A DNA stretch of 64,000 nt, taken from NCBI RefSeq assembly GCF_026262505.1, contig NC_067204.1, forward strand, positions 20,739,300 to 20,803,299, read 5' to 3'. The stretch comes from Trichomonas vaginalis G3 (Eukaryota; Parabasalia; Trichomonadida; Trichomonadidae). The notes under the pieces were generated by a model, which worked only from the letters and a program-made list of their open reading frames with translations, did no database searches and was not told where the DNA came from. How positions within the stretch are numbered: position 1 is the first letter of the stretch; every line of letters begins with the position of its first letter. Position numbers and translations under genes: made by a program. Shown here piece after piece: positions 9,595-21,400 of the stretch.

Positions 9595-10937
9595 TTAGAT
9601 ATCGATGACGATCATAATGTGCTACTCTTAGTTGATGGGAAACCGCGGTATTTATTGAATTTCAAAAAATTGAATAGGATCTTTGAAAAATAAATCTTAG
9701 GTAAAGCCATCGTATTATCTGCATATTGAATAGGATATTCTTCATTATTAAATATCAGATAGATATTTCACGATGATATATAGACATTGTATTAAATATT
9801 TTTGAAAAATCTATGAAGATAAATTTTATTTAGATAATATCAATTGCTTTACATGAACTCATTCAGTGTAACTAAAAGCCTTCAGGAGTTTAGTTATTTT
9901 ATTAGCTTTACATCTCTACTTATGGGGGTATATCTGATCAAAAAACGTCTTCTTGGTTATATAGTGTATGAATGAAAGGATCTTACTCAAGAATAAATAT
10001 AAATTTGTTTCGTGCATTATAATGTTTGGTCTATACAAGAAGTTTACTCGTTGTTATTGAAATCATTTTTTTACTTCCGATTATAAATCCTATATTTTGC
10101 TGTCTTTTAATATGCTTATAATTGTTATATATGATAGTTGCTGCAAAACAGCGCAATCAAGAAAATTGAAAAATATCCAAATGAAAAACCTTAGTAGTAG
10201 ATATATTGCTTGCTTATTTTATGTATTGTTGTGTGTACTGATTCCTTATTAGAAAAACAAAATCACATAATAAATTACTTTATGCACTGAGAAATATCAT
10301 ATCTGTTAGTTAATACCGAACTTATCATTGATGACTACGACAAATATTCATCTTTCTCCAAACAATTTCAGAAAATTGAACTCAAAAATTCGTGAAAAGT
10401 TGGTTAAGTCATTTAGGATCTTCAATGTGTATTCGAACAGACGAAATATTGTCATCGGAATGAGAAAAAGAAAAATCTGAATATTTTGCTGTCTTTAACA
10501 TCATTTATGCTTAGGAAACTCTCGGCATAATTCAAGCATTCAAAATTACCTGAAATCCTGAATGCATGAAGGATACTTTATCCTTCTGTTCAAAGCTCTA
10601 TTTCATGTCAATAAGCCATTCCTTTATATATCCTGCAATGAGCAAGCAATTCATTCCTTTGATTTATCATTCACAATATTCATGCTTACAACAAATTTCT
10701 TTTGATTTTTTGAATATTGGGATAACTCCTCTTCATTCAACAGCAAATTAAGCAGTTGATAAAAAGAAATTATTTACAGATCGCATATTTAGACATGCAC
10801 AAATAAATGGAATGAATGTGATCATTTATCATAATAATGTAGGGAAGTTTCATATATATTATGATAAATTTATATTGATTGCTATAAGCACAGAATCCCA
10901 TTGTTTTAATTCAAATAGAGCTTCAGATTTCAAATTC
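9595..10937. other. gene-poor stretch with possible coding relics
   Basis: More than 1.3 kb without a convincing gene. Two faint coding-like traces: around 10290-10395 on the + strand a frame reads LLVNTELIIDDYDKYSSFSK, and 10566-10751 opens for 61 codons ending in GITPLHSTAN, which resembles an ankyrin TPLH motif. Neither can be assigned, and no RNA gene was seen. Confidence 0.35.
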
Positions 10938-11524
10938 TCAATTTTCATTCGATACTAAAATAAATAAAAAATTTAACAAAATATCAAAACGAAAAAGCAA
11001 GCATTGTCTACATGTTACACAATAATAATCAATATCCTTAGAAACAATAGCAGAATACCGTGGAGGAAGCGTATTATTGAAGCGCGTATTCCCAAAAAAC
11101 ATCCGTACTGATGCTCTCATTGCTTTGGCTCCATTTTGCACATTTATTTTTAATTTTTCACCTTCAACCGGGATATAATCGATATATCTATATTGATCAC
11201 CATATTGGAGCAAAAATGTATTTTCATATGTATTAATACAAACCATGTATTTATCATTTAATTTTGCATTCATGATTGTATTCTCTGTTGTTATTCTATT
11301 ACCATTTTTTCCCAAAGCAATTGGTGAACGTTATCAATCATAAATACCTGAAGATCTAGTGACCGACTTGTAAACCCTACTACATATCCACCAGTTCCAC
11401 TTTCCCATAAAAATTCCATGCATTTTCTTCCAGAAACAAAATGGTTACTTGTATAGCCTATGTAAGTTCCAGAAGCATAGTATAAGTCAAAGGCTTGATT
11501 ATCAATAGAAGTATCAAGACTCAA
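10938..11524 (-). pseudogene. frameshifted gene of unknown family, possibly SPRY-like
   Basis: Two overlapping minus-strand frames clearly belong to one protein. The upstream one has ASGTYIGYTSNHFVSGRKC and GTGGYVVGFTSRSLDLQVFM; the downstream one continues GKNGNRITTENTIMNAKLND and RASVRMFFGNTRF. The switch occurs in the bases GGGAAAAAATGG near 11305, where one frame ends in WEKMVIE and the other carries on as GKNGNR, so a single indel in an A run explains it. No ATG opens the upstream piece; its first listed start is TTG. The beta-rich composition and GGYVVGF remind me of SPRY domains, but this is only a guess. A sequencing error in the homopolymer is possible. Confidence 0.5.
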
Positions 11525-12284
11525 TTAAATATAACTCGATATTAAAAAAATTCTTATAAACGATTATTTTTCATTCAAATTTTCTGTAATGTTTTTTTTT
11601 TTTTTTGATTGTAAAACACAGCACACCTGAAAAATATAACATGATGAAAGGATCAATTAACGCCTTGTCTATATTGAAGACATGTTGATTATAAACATTA
11701 AACAGTAGATGTATATGATGTTGTAAAGTTTTTTTTATAATGAATTTCAAATGACTGATTTTTAATTGAATCATTTATATTTTGATAACATATCTGATGT
11801 TTGCATCAGATTACACTTTTCATTCCCGTAAACCGGATCTAGTCACTTATTTTCCACTTAAAAAAGAAGTTGAATTTATATTTTTATAATTGCGCTAGAA
11901 CTAACTTGTAAAACGTAAAACAAGTTGTTGTTAAGCCAATCGGCCAAATGCCACTAGGTTCCGGCATTTTCCACCATATAATGTTGAAAATGGTCATCAT
12001 TAATAACCCTCAAACGATCAGAATCATGTTAATTCCTTCAAATGGTAGGAAAACATTGGAAGACCTAACAGATTGGTCCCATCTAACTTCTTGTTACCAG
12101 TGGATTCGCTGCTTTTATCGATTGTCCAAAATGAATCTGTTTTCATCTTTGAAGATATAAGACCTAAAACTCAAGAAATTAAAATTTCCTGGTTTTTGGT
12201 TCTAGGTATCCTGGTTTTTGGAATTTTTTTGATAACATTCCTTTAAAAGTGACGCCAAATTTAGGATACCTCGATATTTATAAC
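11525..12284. other. intergenic with a possible membrane-protein tail relic
   Basis: Mostly unassigned AT-rich DNA with a T homopolymer near 11590. From about 12053 to 12245 on the + strand one frame reads FLLPVDSLLLSIVQNESVF, then FEDIRPKTQE and a hydrophobic ISWFLVLGILVFGIFLITFL ending at a stop. That looks like the acidic/basic stem and last membrane span of a type I protein, without the rest of the gene. Low confidence. Confidence 0.3.
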
Positions 12285-13583
12285 TTATGAAATAAGAAGT
12301 TTGGCTATTTCTTCATTATTATATTGTTCTGCAATATGAAGAGGGGTTTCTCCATTATCATTTTTTTCATTGATATGTATACCATATGATATAAGAAGCT
12401 CTGCTGTTTCTTTATTATCATTTAATGCTGCAATATGAAGAGCGGTTTCTCCATTATCATTTTTTTCATTAATATTTGCACCATGTGAAATAAGAAGCTC
12501 TGCTGTTTCTTTGCTATTAAATAATGCTGCAATATGAATAGCGGTTTCTCCATCATCATTTTTTTCATTGATATTTATACCATATGATATAAGAAGTTCG
12601 GCTGATTCTTTACTATTATTTTTTGCTGCAAAATGAAGAGCAGTTTCTCCAAATTCATCTTTTGCATTGATATTTGCACCATTTGTTAGGAAATATTCGC
12701 AAAGAGATGGGATATTAAACATCCATGAATAAGCAAAGCATTTGTTAATATCATTAGTCTGATCGTAATAAACTAAAAATCATTCAAGATTATTATACAA
12801 TCCACAATAAAATAAATCTATCTCTATATTGTATTCATTCATCAAGAATGTAACAAAATCAATGTTGTGTGAAATAATTGCATATTTCATGCAATCATCA
12901 TCTGGTTTTTGATATTTCAAACATTCACTCATGATCTCTTGATTTCCACCTAAAAATGATAATTCTAGACATTCTTTAGTTATTTTTGATTTAAATTTGG
13001 TTCTTAATAACTTGAAACAATCAACTGCTCCATGGTAACAACATAATTCAAGTAATGAATACCCTCTGAAAGAATATGGAAATAAATCGCTTTTCAGTGT
13101 TTGATCTTTATCAAATCCATCTCTTTCTGTGAATTGGATGAATCTTTCTAAGTCATTATACATAATTGCTCTGTAAATTGTATTTTCTGTATGAATATCC
13201 AGATTTTCTGAGTTAATTCCTTCGAAATCATCGGATTTGTCTAATTTAATTCCATATTCTTTATAGAACAAGAAGTTGTAAATAAGTTTAATATTTATGA
13301 CCTCTTGGACATGATATTCATCAGATATGAGTTTGGCAAGAAATAAATATGACTTTGTATAGCGATTATTATACGGAATGATATTTAAAATATCTCGCAT
13401 AATTATTTGTAGAGGATATTTATTTGAATCAATCAATTCTGTTTTGATCATTTTGTATATTGAGTTTAATTCTTCTTCTTTTTCTGTTTTCAGCCGATAC
13501 AACGCAATATATGAATCAATATAGCATTTATAGATACTTCGTAGTTCGCTGAATTTATTTGGAGGAATGTCTTTGTCGGACAT
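12285..13583 (-). pseudogene. DUF3447-type ankyrin repeat gene interrupted by one in-frame TGA
   Basis: Typical trichomonad ankyrin protein. The start at 13583 (MSDKDIPPNKFSELRSIYKC) leads into the N-terminal helical domain of this family, then irregular repeats (GAVDCFKLLRTKFKSK), a SLCEYFLTNGANINAKDEFG block, and four regular 33-residue ankyrin repeats of the GETALHIAALN type. The only break is a TGA at 12780-12782 between NNLE and FLVYYDQTNDINKCFAYS; the frame is the same on both sides. Ser (TCA) is a likely original codon. Everything else is intact, so inactivation is recent or the stop is an assembly error. The gene would have encoded about 430 residues. Confidence 0.8.
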
Positions 13584-14563
13584 TAATTATTTTTTAAAAA
13601 GACATATTTGCATTTTAACGGATAAGTATCTTTTAAACTCATTACAAGAAAGAAAGATTGTGTTAGATATGTGGAAATCAATGATCACAAAGATTTCGGT
13701 AATAATTTATGAACTTTAATTGAAATCATAGGTATTAAATGACACAACAACAATATAAAAGTCGAAACCAATAGGATTTTCATTCAAATGATTATATTCA
13801 AACAAAATTGATAAGATTTTAAGTTTTGAATTTGTACTATTATTGTTTCGGTTTTTGTGATTCCTAATCACCATTACTTTACATCAATTAACTGTAATTC
13901 TTCCTGAAAACGTGCAAATTATATAAAGATAGAATAATTGTCAATAGATATACTCTATACATTGTTTCATTGACTTAAGAATCATAATTTTAGGAAATGC
14001 GGCTGAAAATAATATATCCCATTGAGACGGAATAATTTTCAATCTATTATCTTTACTAATGAGTCTAATATAATATATTATTATAGTCAACCACGATCTT
14101 AAAAGAAATCGTTGTTTCTTTGAAGATTTAATATCAGTGCGTCAAATTTACTCTTTAAACAGAATTCTTTTCATAATATAAGCATATGTTTTAGAACCAA
14201 TGTATAAATATCATAATTAAAATTCTCAAATGTCATTCCTCGAAGAAATTTTTGAGATGCCAGTTTTTAGAAGAAATAAAATCACCTTAGTGAAAAAAAT
14301 GATTATTGTACTGATGTGATTAAAATATGATCATAAAAATGTCGGATTCATTTTAAGGATTTTTCAAAAAAATTGAATGATAAAGAGGCCGTACGATAGT
14401 AAATTTTGAAATGATGCATCGGTATAAATTTGTCAGACCTAATTATATATTATTGTATTCGTCGTATTTAGCATATTTCATTGGGTTATTGATTGAGAAG
14501 TTTCTAGAATTCAATTAGAATATTTTGAATAACTAGCCTTGGATTTTTCAGAAAATTATAAAT
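13584..14563. other. intergenic region, nothing recognised
   Basis: Nearly 1 kb of AT-rich spacer between divergent genes. The last bases before the phosphoesterase ATG contain TTTTTCAGAAAATTATAAAT, a possible weak TCA initiator. No coding or RNA signal was found. Confidence 0.5.
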
Positions 14564-15991
14564 ATGGAAACAGATCTCTTGTCCTCACACGCCCAAGATC
14601 CATTAACATACGATTCCATTGAAAAGGTCCATCATAGTGATAAGAGGAAAATCATCATTCTTGGCTTACTTTCCTTGATTTTTGTGGTCTCATTGATTGT
14701 TGCTGGAATTATTTACAGAGCGCGTAGTCATAGAGCTGCCGCTAACACTATCAGAAGAATTGCGCCATCAGAAGCTAGTTTCCTCTATTTGAACGATATT
14801 CATGCTGACCCATTATATTCACCAATTATTCCTTCTAAACATGACTGCCGTGGAGATCATAAGAAGACTATTGATCCTCACAAGTATGGACAGTACGAAT
14901 GCGATTCCCCAATGGAACTCTTCGAATCTCTTGTTTCAAATGCCAAACAAACAAATGAAAAGCCCGCATTCATTTTGCTTGGTGGAGATTTAATTGCCCA
15001 TGGATTAAATACAGATTCTAAGATGCTCAAGCAAAGTTTCAAAAATGTCACAGCTCCTTTAGAAGCAGCGTTCCCTAACACTAGCATCTATATTACTTTA
15101 GGAAATAATGACTTTGCATCAGATTACGGATCATTTGACACTGATGCCGACAATTTCAAGACAGCTTACAAAGTTTTCGGTAAATGGATGAATGACGAGC
15201 AATCCAAGACATTCTTGAAGGGTGGATATTATTATGCTGACTTCCCAGAAGTCAATTTAAGATTTTTGTTCCTTAATTCAGTAATGTACGCTGCAAAGAG
15301 AGATCAGACTCAACATGCTGAAGATCCATATGATCAATTTGCATGGATCGAATCTTCATACGATGATGCCGTTCAAAAAGGCTTCAAAGTCAGTGTTGCT
15401 TTGCATATTCCACCAGGCGTATATTATTACAAGAACAAACTCGGTTGGAATGAAGATTACATCACGAAATTCTCCAAGATCATGAAGAAATGTGATTTCT
15501 CGTTCATTCTTTCCGGACATTCTCATACAGATATGTTTCTTCCTTTGTATTCTCCAACAGCTGATAAGGATAGTGTCCTTTATTCATTAAGTGCTCCATC
15601 AGTATCTCCTGTTAACTATAACAACCCTGGTTACAGAGTATTCGAATTATCTAACGGCATTGTAAAGGATTATACACAATACTATGCAGATCTCTTGATG
15701 AATCCTTCTGTTCTCAAGTGGCAGGTTGAATATAAGTTCTCAGATGCTTATTCAGCATCAAATGTCACAAGAGAAACGATCAACAATGCTGCAGAATGGG
15801 TAAGAACAACAGGAGAAGGACAGTGGAGATACAGAGAGAGAATTTATACTAGAGCTGATGAGCACAATGCTTTCTATTATTGTGCACTCAAAGCATTGTT
15901 GCCAGATGATATTGTTGATTGCGAGAATAAGCTTAATATTGATAAGCTTAGCGCTCAGCCATACTACAAAAAAGCGGACTTTCTAATTTGA
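14564..15991 (+). CDS. type II membrane calcineurin-like phosphoesterase (acid sphingomyelinase / exopolyphosphatase-like)
   Basis: A 475-residue metallophosphoesterase with the metal-binding motifs in order: LYLNDIHADPLY (D78, H80), LLGGDLIAHG, TLGNNDFASDYG, LHIPPGVYYY and LSGHSHTDMF. The spacing and the NDIHADPLY/HIPPG pattern match the acid sphingomyelinase-like and vacuolar endopolyphosphatase-like branch, so the active domain should be lumenal or extracellular. Residues 1-29 are cytosolic, 30-50 are one membrane span and the rest lies outside, so it is a signal-anchor protein. The C-terminal tail (about 400-475) carries a Cys pair as in sphingomyelinase-like enzymes. The substrate cannot be told from sequence. 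The gene stands alone, with Inr-like TCAGAAA upstream. Confidence 0.85.
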   Translation: METDLLSSHAQDPLTYDSIEKVHHSDKRKIIILGLLSLIFVVSLIVAGIIYRARSHRAAANTIRRIAPSEASFLYLNDIHADPLYSPIIPSKHDCRGDHKKTIDPHKYGQYECDSPMELFESLVSNAKQTNEKPAFILLGGDLIAHGLNTDSKMLKQSFKNVTAPLEAAFPNTSIYITLGNNDFASDYGSFDTDADNFKTAYKVFGKWMNDEQSKTFLKGGYYYADFPEVNLRFLFLNSVMYAAKRDQTQHAEDPYDQFAWIESSYDDAVQKGFKVSVALHIPPGVYYYKNKLGWNEDYITKFSKIMKKCDFSFILSGHSHTDMFLPLYSPTADKDSVLYSLSAPSVSPVNYNNPGYRVFELSNGIVKDYTQYYADLLMNPSVLKWQVEYKFSDAYSASNVTRETINNAAEWVRTTGEGQWRYRERIYTRADEHNAFYYCALKALLPDDIVDCENKLNIDKLSAQPYYKKADFLI

Positions 15992-16463
15992 AAAAAAAAA
16001 TGAAAAATTTCTTATGAAATTTTTTTATTTTGCATTAAAAACTTTCATATATTTGTGTACATGGTGTACATTATAATAATGTACATAGAATTAGAAATGC
16101 AAAAGTTAATCTTACCATGTTATTAAAATATTGTTTTGTAAAAGCTTATTTTCATGTCAAATTGTTTCTCTTTCTACACTATAGTGCTCTGGATATTGAC
16201 TTTTCGTCAATAGCAATCATATGACTCAAGTTGATTTGCAATTTCTTTAAAAACATTCTCAGTTGCACCTTTAATGATTATCAAGTCTGTGTATCTATTT
16301 GTATTGGTATTTTGAGAACGCTCAATAAGGAGTCTTTCTTATTATTAGCGATCATTTTCTAACTCACATTATGATGGGATATAACACTTTCAAAGTTATC
16401 TATAAATAGTGTTTGGGTAATGCAGACTCGGGTCGATCTTAAAAACACGGCAATCGGCGCATC
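15992..16463. other. intergenic with a short coding-like relic on the minus strand
   Basis: The spacer contains the direct/inverted GTACAT cluster near 16058-16085. At about 16210-16340 the minus strand reads RLLIERSQNTNTNRYTDLII then IKGATENVFKEIANQLESYD before a stop, about 43 codons that look like the end of a protein. I do not recognise the family and see no gene body, so it is probably a relic. Confidence 0.3.
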
Positions 16464-16523
16464 TTGTTATGGAGAAAAGATGATTTTGAATGTAAAAAAC
16501 GAAAAATCTGTCAAAATTCAGAA

Positions 16524-17066
16524 ATGAACATTTTTGTACGCTTCTGGCGATGGCTATTAAGCTTATTCTGGTCTAAAAGTATTTCTATGACAATAGTTGG
16601 TCTTCCATCTGCAGGAAAAACAACATTAGTCCGTGCATTTGCAAATCAAGATACAGAAGAACCTGTTGTCCCAACAATTGGAGCACAAAATTCAACAATG
16701 AAGATCGGAAAAATCAATGTAAATGTTCATGATATGAGTGGAAATAAAAACTCACGTGCATTATGGGAAGAATATTGCCAAAGAGCAGATGTTATTCTCT
16801 ATGTCATCGATTCGTCTGATCAGGAAGCTGTACTTGCAAGTGAGAATCAGCTCTCTGAACTATTCCAGAATTTTTCATTATCTCGAAAGCCATACTTAAT
16901 AATTGCTAATAAGCAAGATATTCCTGGAGCATTAAATAGCGAAGATATCATGTCTCGCTTGAAATTAGATTACGTTAGTGACAGAACTGTTAAATTATTC
17001 TGTATTTCTGCCAAAAAGAAGACGAATATCGATCAGATCATTGAGTGGATTAACAATGAATTTTAA
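16524..17066 (+). CDS. ARL8-like small GTPase (ARF family)
   Basis: A 180-residue ARF-like GTPase closest to ARL8, which links lysosome-type organelles to microtubule motors. The amphipathic start FVRFWRWLLSLFWSKS is the ARL8 signature, replacing the myristoylated N-terminus of ARFs. G1 is GLPSAGKT (26-33), the switch I Thr lies in VVPTIGAQN (T51), G3 is DMSGN (70-74), G4 is NKQD and G5 is SAK. The usual DxxGQ catalytic glutamine is Asn74, so GTP hydrolysis may be altered. The frame extends upstream only to a TTG at 16464; the ATG at 16524 gives the normal family length and has TCA motifs just before it. It is convergent with PACRG. Confidence 0.88.
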   Translation: MNIFVRFWRWLLSLFWSKSISMTIVGLPSAGKTTLVRAFANQDTEEPVVPTIGAQNSTMKIGKINVNVHDMSGNKNSRALWEEYCQRADVILYVIDSSDQEAVLASENQLSELFQNFSLSRKPYLIIANKQDIPGALNSEDIMSRLKLDYVSDRTVKLFCISAKKKTNIDQIIEWINNEF

Positions 17067-17222
17067 TTGTTTCTTAAAATATTAGATTTAATCTTCTATC
17101 CGATATATTTCTTTAAAATGAATGAAATTACTTTAACTTTTAATTAATCTAAATAGCAAACAAGTATTTGTAATTACAGAGGCTTAGAAATATCTTTAAT
17201 GCAAAAAAAAAAAAAATAAACT

Positions 17223-17933
17223 TTATGCACTGCCTGCAACAGCGGATTGATATGAAGGAATCATGTATTTGATGTTAATGTAAGCTTCTGGACCACCGCT
17301 CTTTTCCATTTCTTCGAGAGTTTCGTGAATCAAATCTGAAAGATTGTTATGCTTGCGCTGGCTATATTCGATACGATCACCGATGTTCTTGTTATCAAGG
17401 AAGAATTCATTGAAAACAGGGAGAATCTGGCGGTAATATGGAACAAGAGCTTCACTAATGAGAGGATCTGCTTTGACAAGAGCCTGGATAACGGCCATGC
17501 AACGGCACAAGATTTCTGGTTCGCGTGTATTTAAGTCTTTCTTTAACGGAATAATTAATTGTGGAACAACTGCAAGGATTTTAGTTGGACCTTGAGCAAT
17601 AAGATCAAGAGTTCCATAGTATGCAAAGTACCAGTATGGCTCTTCTGTTTCACGAAGGCCATCGAAAAATACTGGTAAATAGTGATGATAATCCAGAAGA
17701 TCTGGAGATACTTTCCAGTGAATTGGACCTTGCTCATCACCGTAGTTACGTGAGATTGGAAGATCGCCACGATCATAAAAACGGCGGAATTGTGTAAATT
17801 CACGCGGCGGTTTAGGCTTTGGTGCCATTCCAAGTCCACATGATGTTACTGTAGCTTTCTTACGTTTGATTGTGCGTGATTGGACTGTTGGTTGTTCTTC
17901 TGTCTTTCCAAGGCGAGGCCTTTCTACAGACAT
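17223..17933 (-). CDS. PACRG: PACRG (Parkin co-regulated protein), axonemal inner-junction protein
   Basis: Forms, with FAP20, the inner junction that closes the B-tubule of doublet microtubules in cilia and flagella. The 236-residue protein carries the family landmarks in order: FRRFYDRGDLPI, LDYHHYLPVFFDGLRET, GPTKILAVVPQLIIPLK, EALVPYYRQILPVFNEFFLD, DRIEYSQRKHNNLSDLIHET and AYINIKYMIPSYQS at the end. The first 45 residues are a basic, low-complexity extension. The ATG at 17933 is the first in frame. With IFT38 and the CXorf65-like gene it makes three flagellar-type genes in the window. Confidence 0.95.
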   Translation of the reverse strand: MSVERPRLGKTEEQPTVQSRTIKRKKATVTSCGLGMAPKPKPPREFTQFRRFYDRGDLPISRNYGDEQGPIHWKVSPDLLDYHHYLPVFFDGLRETEEPYWYFAYYGTLDLIAQGPTKILAVVPQLIIPLKKDLNTREPEILCRCMAVIQALVKADPLISEALVPYYRQILPVFNEFFLDNKNIGDRIEYSQRKHNNLSDLIHETLEEMEKSGGPEAYINIKYMIPSYQSAVAGSA

Positions 17934-18464
17934 TTTAGAATAAAAACGTATTTTTTTCCTAATTATCGTTGTTAAAAAAGTGCATTACATTTGAACGAGA
18001 ATTCCTACTTCTCACTCACTAAAAATAGTATGAAGCTTTTCTATGAACCTTATAAGATGCTCTTCACCATTGTTTATTGAGGTTTGAATCCGAAAATATT
18101 ATTTGAATTAAAAATCAAGTATTTATATTCCCATATATAGCTATTTCTTTGATTTCTTGTGCATTGCCATTGTGGTCTAATTGTATACATATTCATAACT
18201 TGAGACCACAAATCATTAACTGCAATATCCACTAGATGGATTTCGGAAATTCCAAGGTTTACATAAGAAAATGTGTTATGATTCAAAAGATTAGTTTAAT
18301 ATTTTAAAATATATTCTTGTAATAGAATTATCATTGGATTTGAAATATGTATTCAGACATTTTGATCATTAGAAATATATTATTAACTAATCTAAGACTT
18401 TTTACATAAGCATTTATTTACTAAAAAAACTAAAGTACATAAAAATAAACATATATTATAAGTA
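17934..18464. other. intergenic region, nothing recognised
   Basis: AT-rich spacer upstream of PACRG. Short open frames here (for example near 18074-18286 on the minus strand) look like chance, with no recognisable motif. Confidence 0.45.
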
Positions 18465-21400
18465 TTACTGAATAGTTTGCTTTGTCTTCACCTTAACTTG
18501 TTCTTCCACATCAAAGAAATCAGGTAGAGAAGATTCTTCAGTCAAAAGGTTTCCATTTCCTTTAACAATGACTTTTTCCTCTCTATTTACAGAGCTAAAT
18601 GAAGAAGAAACAATGAATAGAGTTGAATCTTTTTGAAGTTCAATTGAAGAAGGCAAATTTGGTTTAGAAACTCCATCATCGCATTGAACTTTCACATTTT
18701 CTGTTACAACTAATTCAAAATCTCTATTTTTGAATGTTGTATTTTCAAATGGATCAACTGCTGTCACGTTTTCATTGTCAAAAATTAACTTTTTGATTTG
18801 GTTTGTTAAGAAAGTAAATTTATTGGATTTAATTATATCCAATGTTTGTGATATTCCACATACAACAAGTTGATTAGTTGTTATACTTGTTGTATTGATA
18901 ATATCGCTTGAAACTAATTTCAACATTTCCAAAACATTGTCACTTTTTGTGTAACATAAATTAATACCATTCAAAATCAATTTTTCTGTTTGACAATCCA
19001 ATATGACGTCTTGTATTGTAACAAGAGCGAACATCTCTACCTGGGAGAACTTTATTCTTGATTTGATTCTCAAAGGAGAGACCGGATTCGTGTCACAAAT
19101 GTAAAACCAAACAGAATTCAATGCGAAAATTTCGACAGAATTCTCAGAATACTTCACTTGTCTTGCACCGCGTGGACACGATTCAGAAGACATCGAATCT
19201 GAGAAAAGACAGATATCTTGGGACATTACTGTCTGTGTGATTGTTGGGTCGATGTCATAGATCAATTCTGGAAATGTGTCGTATATAACAACTTCTGTCA
19301 TTCCTTTCAAAAATCCATGGGATTCTGATCTGACATTTATCCATTTTCCATCGAAAAACACGATTCCTTGCTTCATTGAGATTGATGGTATCAATGATGC
19401 TGTGTCTGAATGTGTACTCATGTTAAGATAATAACTACTCACGAGAAGATAAATGGATCGGATCTTTCTCGTGTCAAATTTCGTTTTTTCGTTGTTTTTC
19501 TCATGGAAAATGTAGTATTTCTCGAAAACTTCGATTCCTTCAACATCCAATGGCAAATTAAGTGTCAAGTTATTGATGTAATTGTCATTGAAACTGTCTA
19601 AAATGTCTTTGGACTCATAGTTCAATTCGAAACTCGTCAAATCGAAGCCTTTCGAAATTTTGGAAATTCCTTTTGCTCGAACATGATTCACTCTGAACAT
19701 GTCATTGATATTTAATGTAATGTTCTCAAGCTCTATGTATTCTAAAACAGATTTCGTTTTAATAATTTCGATGGTTTTGACAGAATTTGCCAATAATTTG
19801 AGAGAAAACAAAGAAAATGATTCCCCGTCAATTATGACTTTTTCTGGCATTATGAGTAACTCCATCTGTTTAATGGACGAGTCGAGGACTAATGGCTTGT
19901 TATTGTACTGCAATTTAGTATATCCGGACGGACAAGAGTCATGACGACCGTGGACGCAGATTTTGGCAGCAGAATTTATGTATTCTTTGGAGAATTGGAA
20001 GCCATCGTGGACAACACCGAAGATTTTAATCGGAACATCACTCGTCATGTTGGCATTGGTCCTGTTTGCGGTCGGAATCGTTTCCCAGGATGAATCAAAA
20101 GTAACTGAAGGGTCATTTCCGGCGAAATCGATATTTAGAGGCTTGGAACATATGTAATTACTACCATACGGAGCGAAAATGACTGTATGGAGGATCGTTA
20201 GTGAGATATGGTCGTAATACGTATAATAAATCGGAATTTCGTTGATGTAAATTACATCGTTTCTGAAATAAATGGTTGACATGTTCTCATCGAGTATGAT
20301 TATGTCAGTAGTTGGTCGTAATTTGTCTTGTATGTTCTTATAACATTCTAAAGACAAAGTTGCGTGGCTAATGTTCATTGTATCTGATAATATGGTTGAA
20401 GATCCAATCATTGATAAGTTATAAACAGGAATATTCGTCTGAGAGAAAACATAAATATTGGTATTAATTAAATTCAGCGTTTTGATGACTTTTTCGGCAT
20501 GTATTGCAACAAACTGTGTATACTTAGCCGTAATTGTCAACTTATCAAGCGATGCGACGTCTTCATCTATAGTTGGCATATCTGATGGAGTCGAATCCGC
20601 AATAAATATTGTTAATTGCTTGGTATACGACTCCAGGACCTTCATACTGATCTTCTTTGAGGAGTATTTGAAAGGAATGTACGAATCCGGACAAGATTTC
20701 GGATTTGATTTGTACAAACAATAAGAAGAGTCAGAGAAAAAGCTGACAATTGGTTCTTGGTCGAAAATAAAAATATCCGGAATTACATTCCTCGGAGTAA
20801 AGACTTGTGCTGGATAAGCATGACGAGTTGTGATATGGCCTTTACTGGATACGACAGGGTTGAGCTCGAACCAATCCTCGGAGAAGGAGATATAAGTTGA
20901 TAAGCTGAGGAATTCTAAATCTGGCATTTTCGGCAAAAATACACCAAATCGGTTAGTTGGAGCAATAGTAATCTTCGTAGCCTTCTGGGAAGCATGGATA
21001 TATGTGATAGATGCAAACATTGAGAAGTTTGCTATAACTGTATATTGAGATGTCATTTCGAAAACGAAATGGTCGGGACAAACGATAATGTTTGATATTG
21101 GCTTGGAGTCATCGCTTGAAACTAACTCGATTCTACGCGTCGTCGATGGAGTTAAAAACGAAACTAAGTTAAAATAGGCCGTAGCCAAGATTTTCATAAG
21201 ATTATGGACATCTATCGGCTTGTTCATTCCGGCTGTTTGGATTTCGGATGTATCTGAGATCAATGTTCCGATGATAATCGAATCCATTTCATCTACAGTT
21301 CTGAAATTGGTTGTTAAGTAGTAGATTTCGAGTTTCGGAATAATAACATTAGGTCTGAAAAGCAAGGTGATCGTATTTGAGGACTGTGAGTATAATTTCA

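Noticed and set aside
9421-9600. 5' intron before the subtilisin ATG
   Set aside because: No GTATGT donor or ACTAACACACAG acceptor was found; kept only as an open question.
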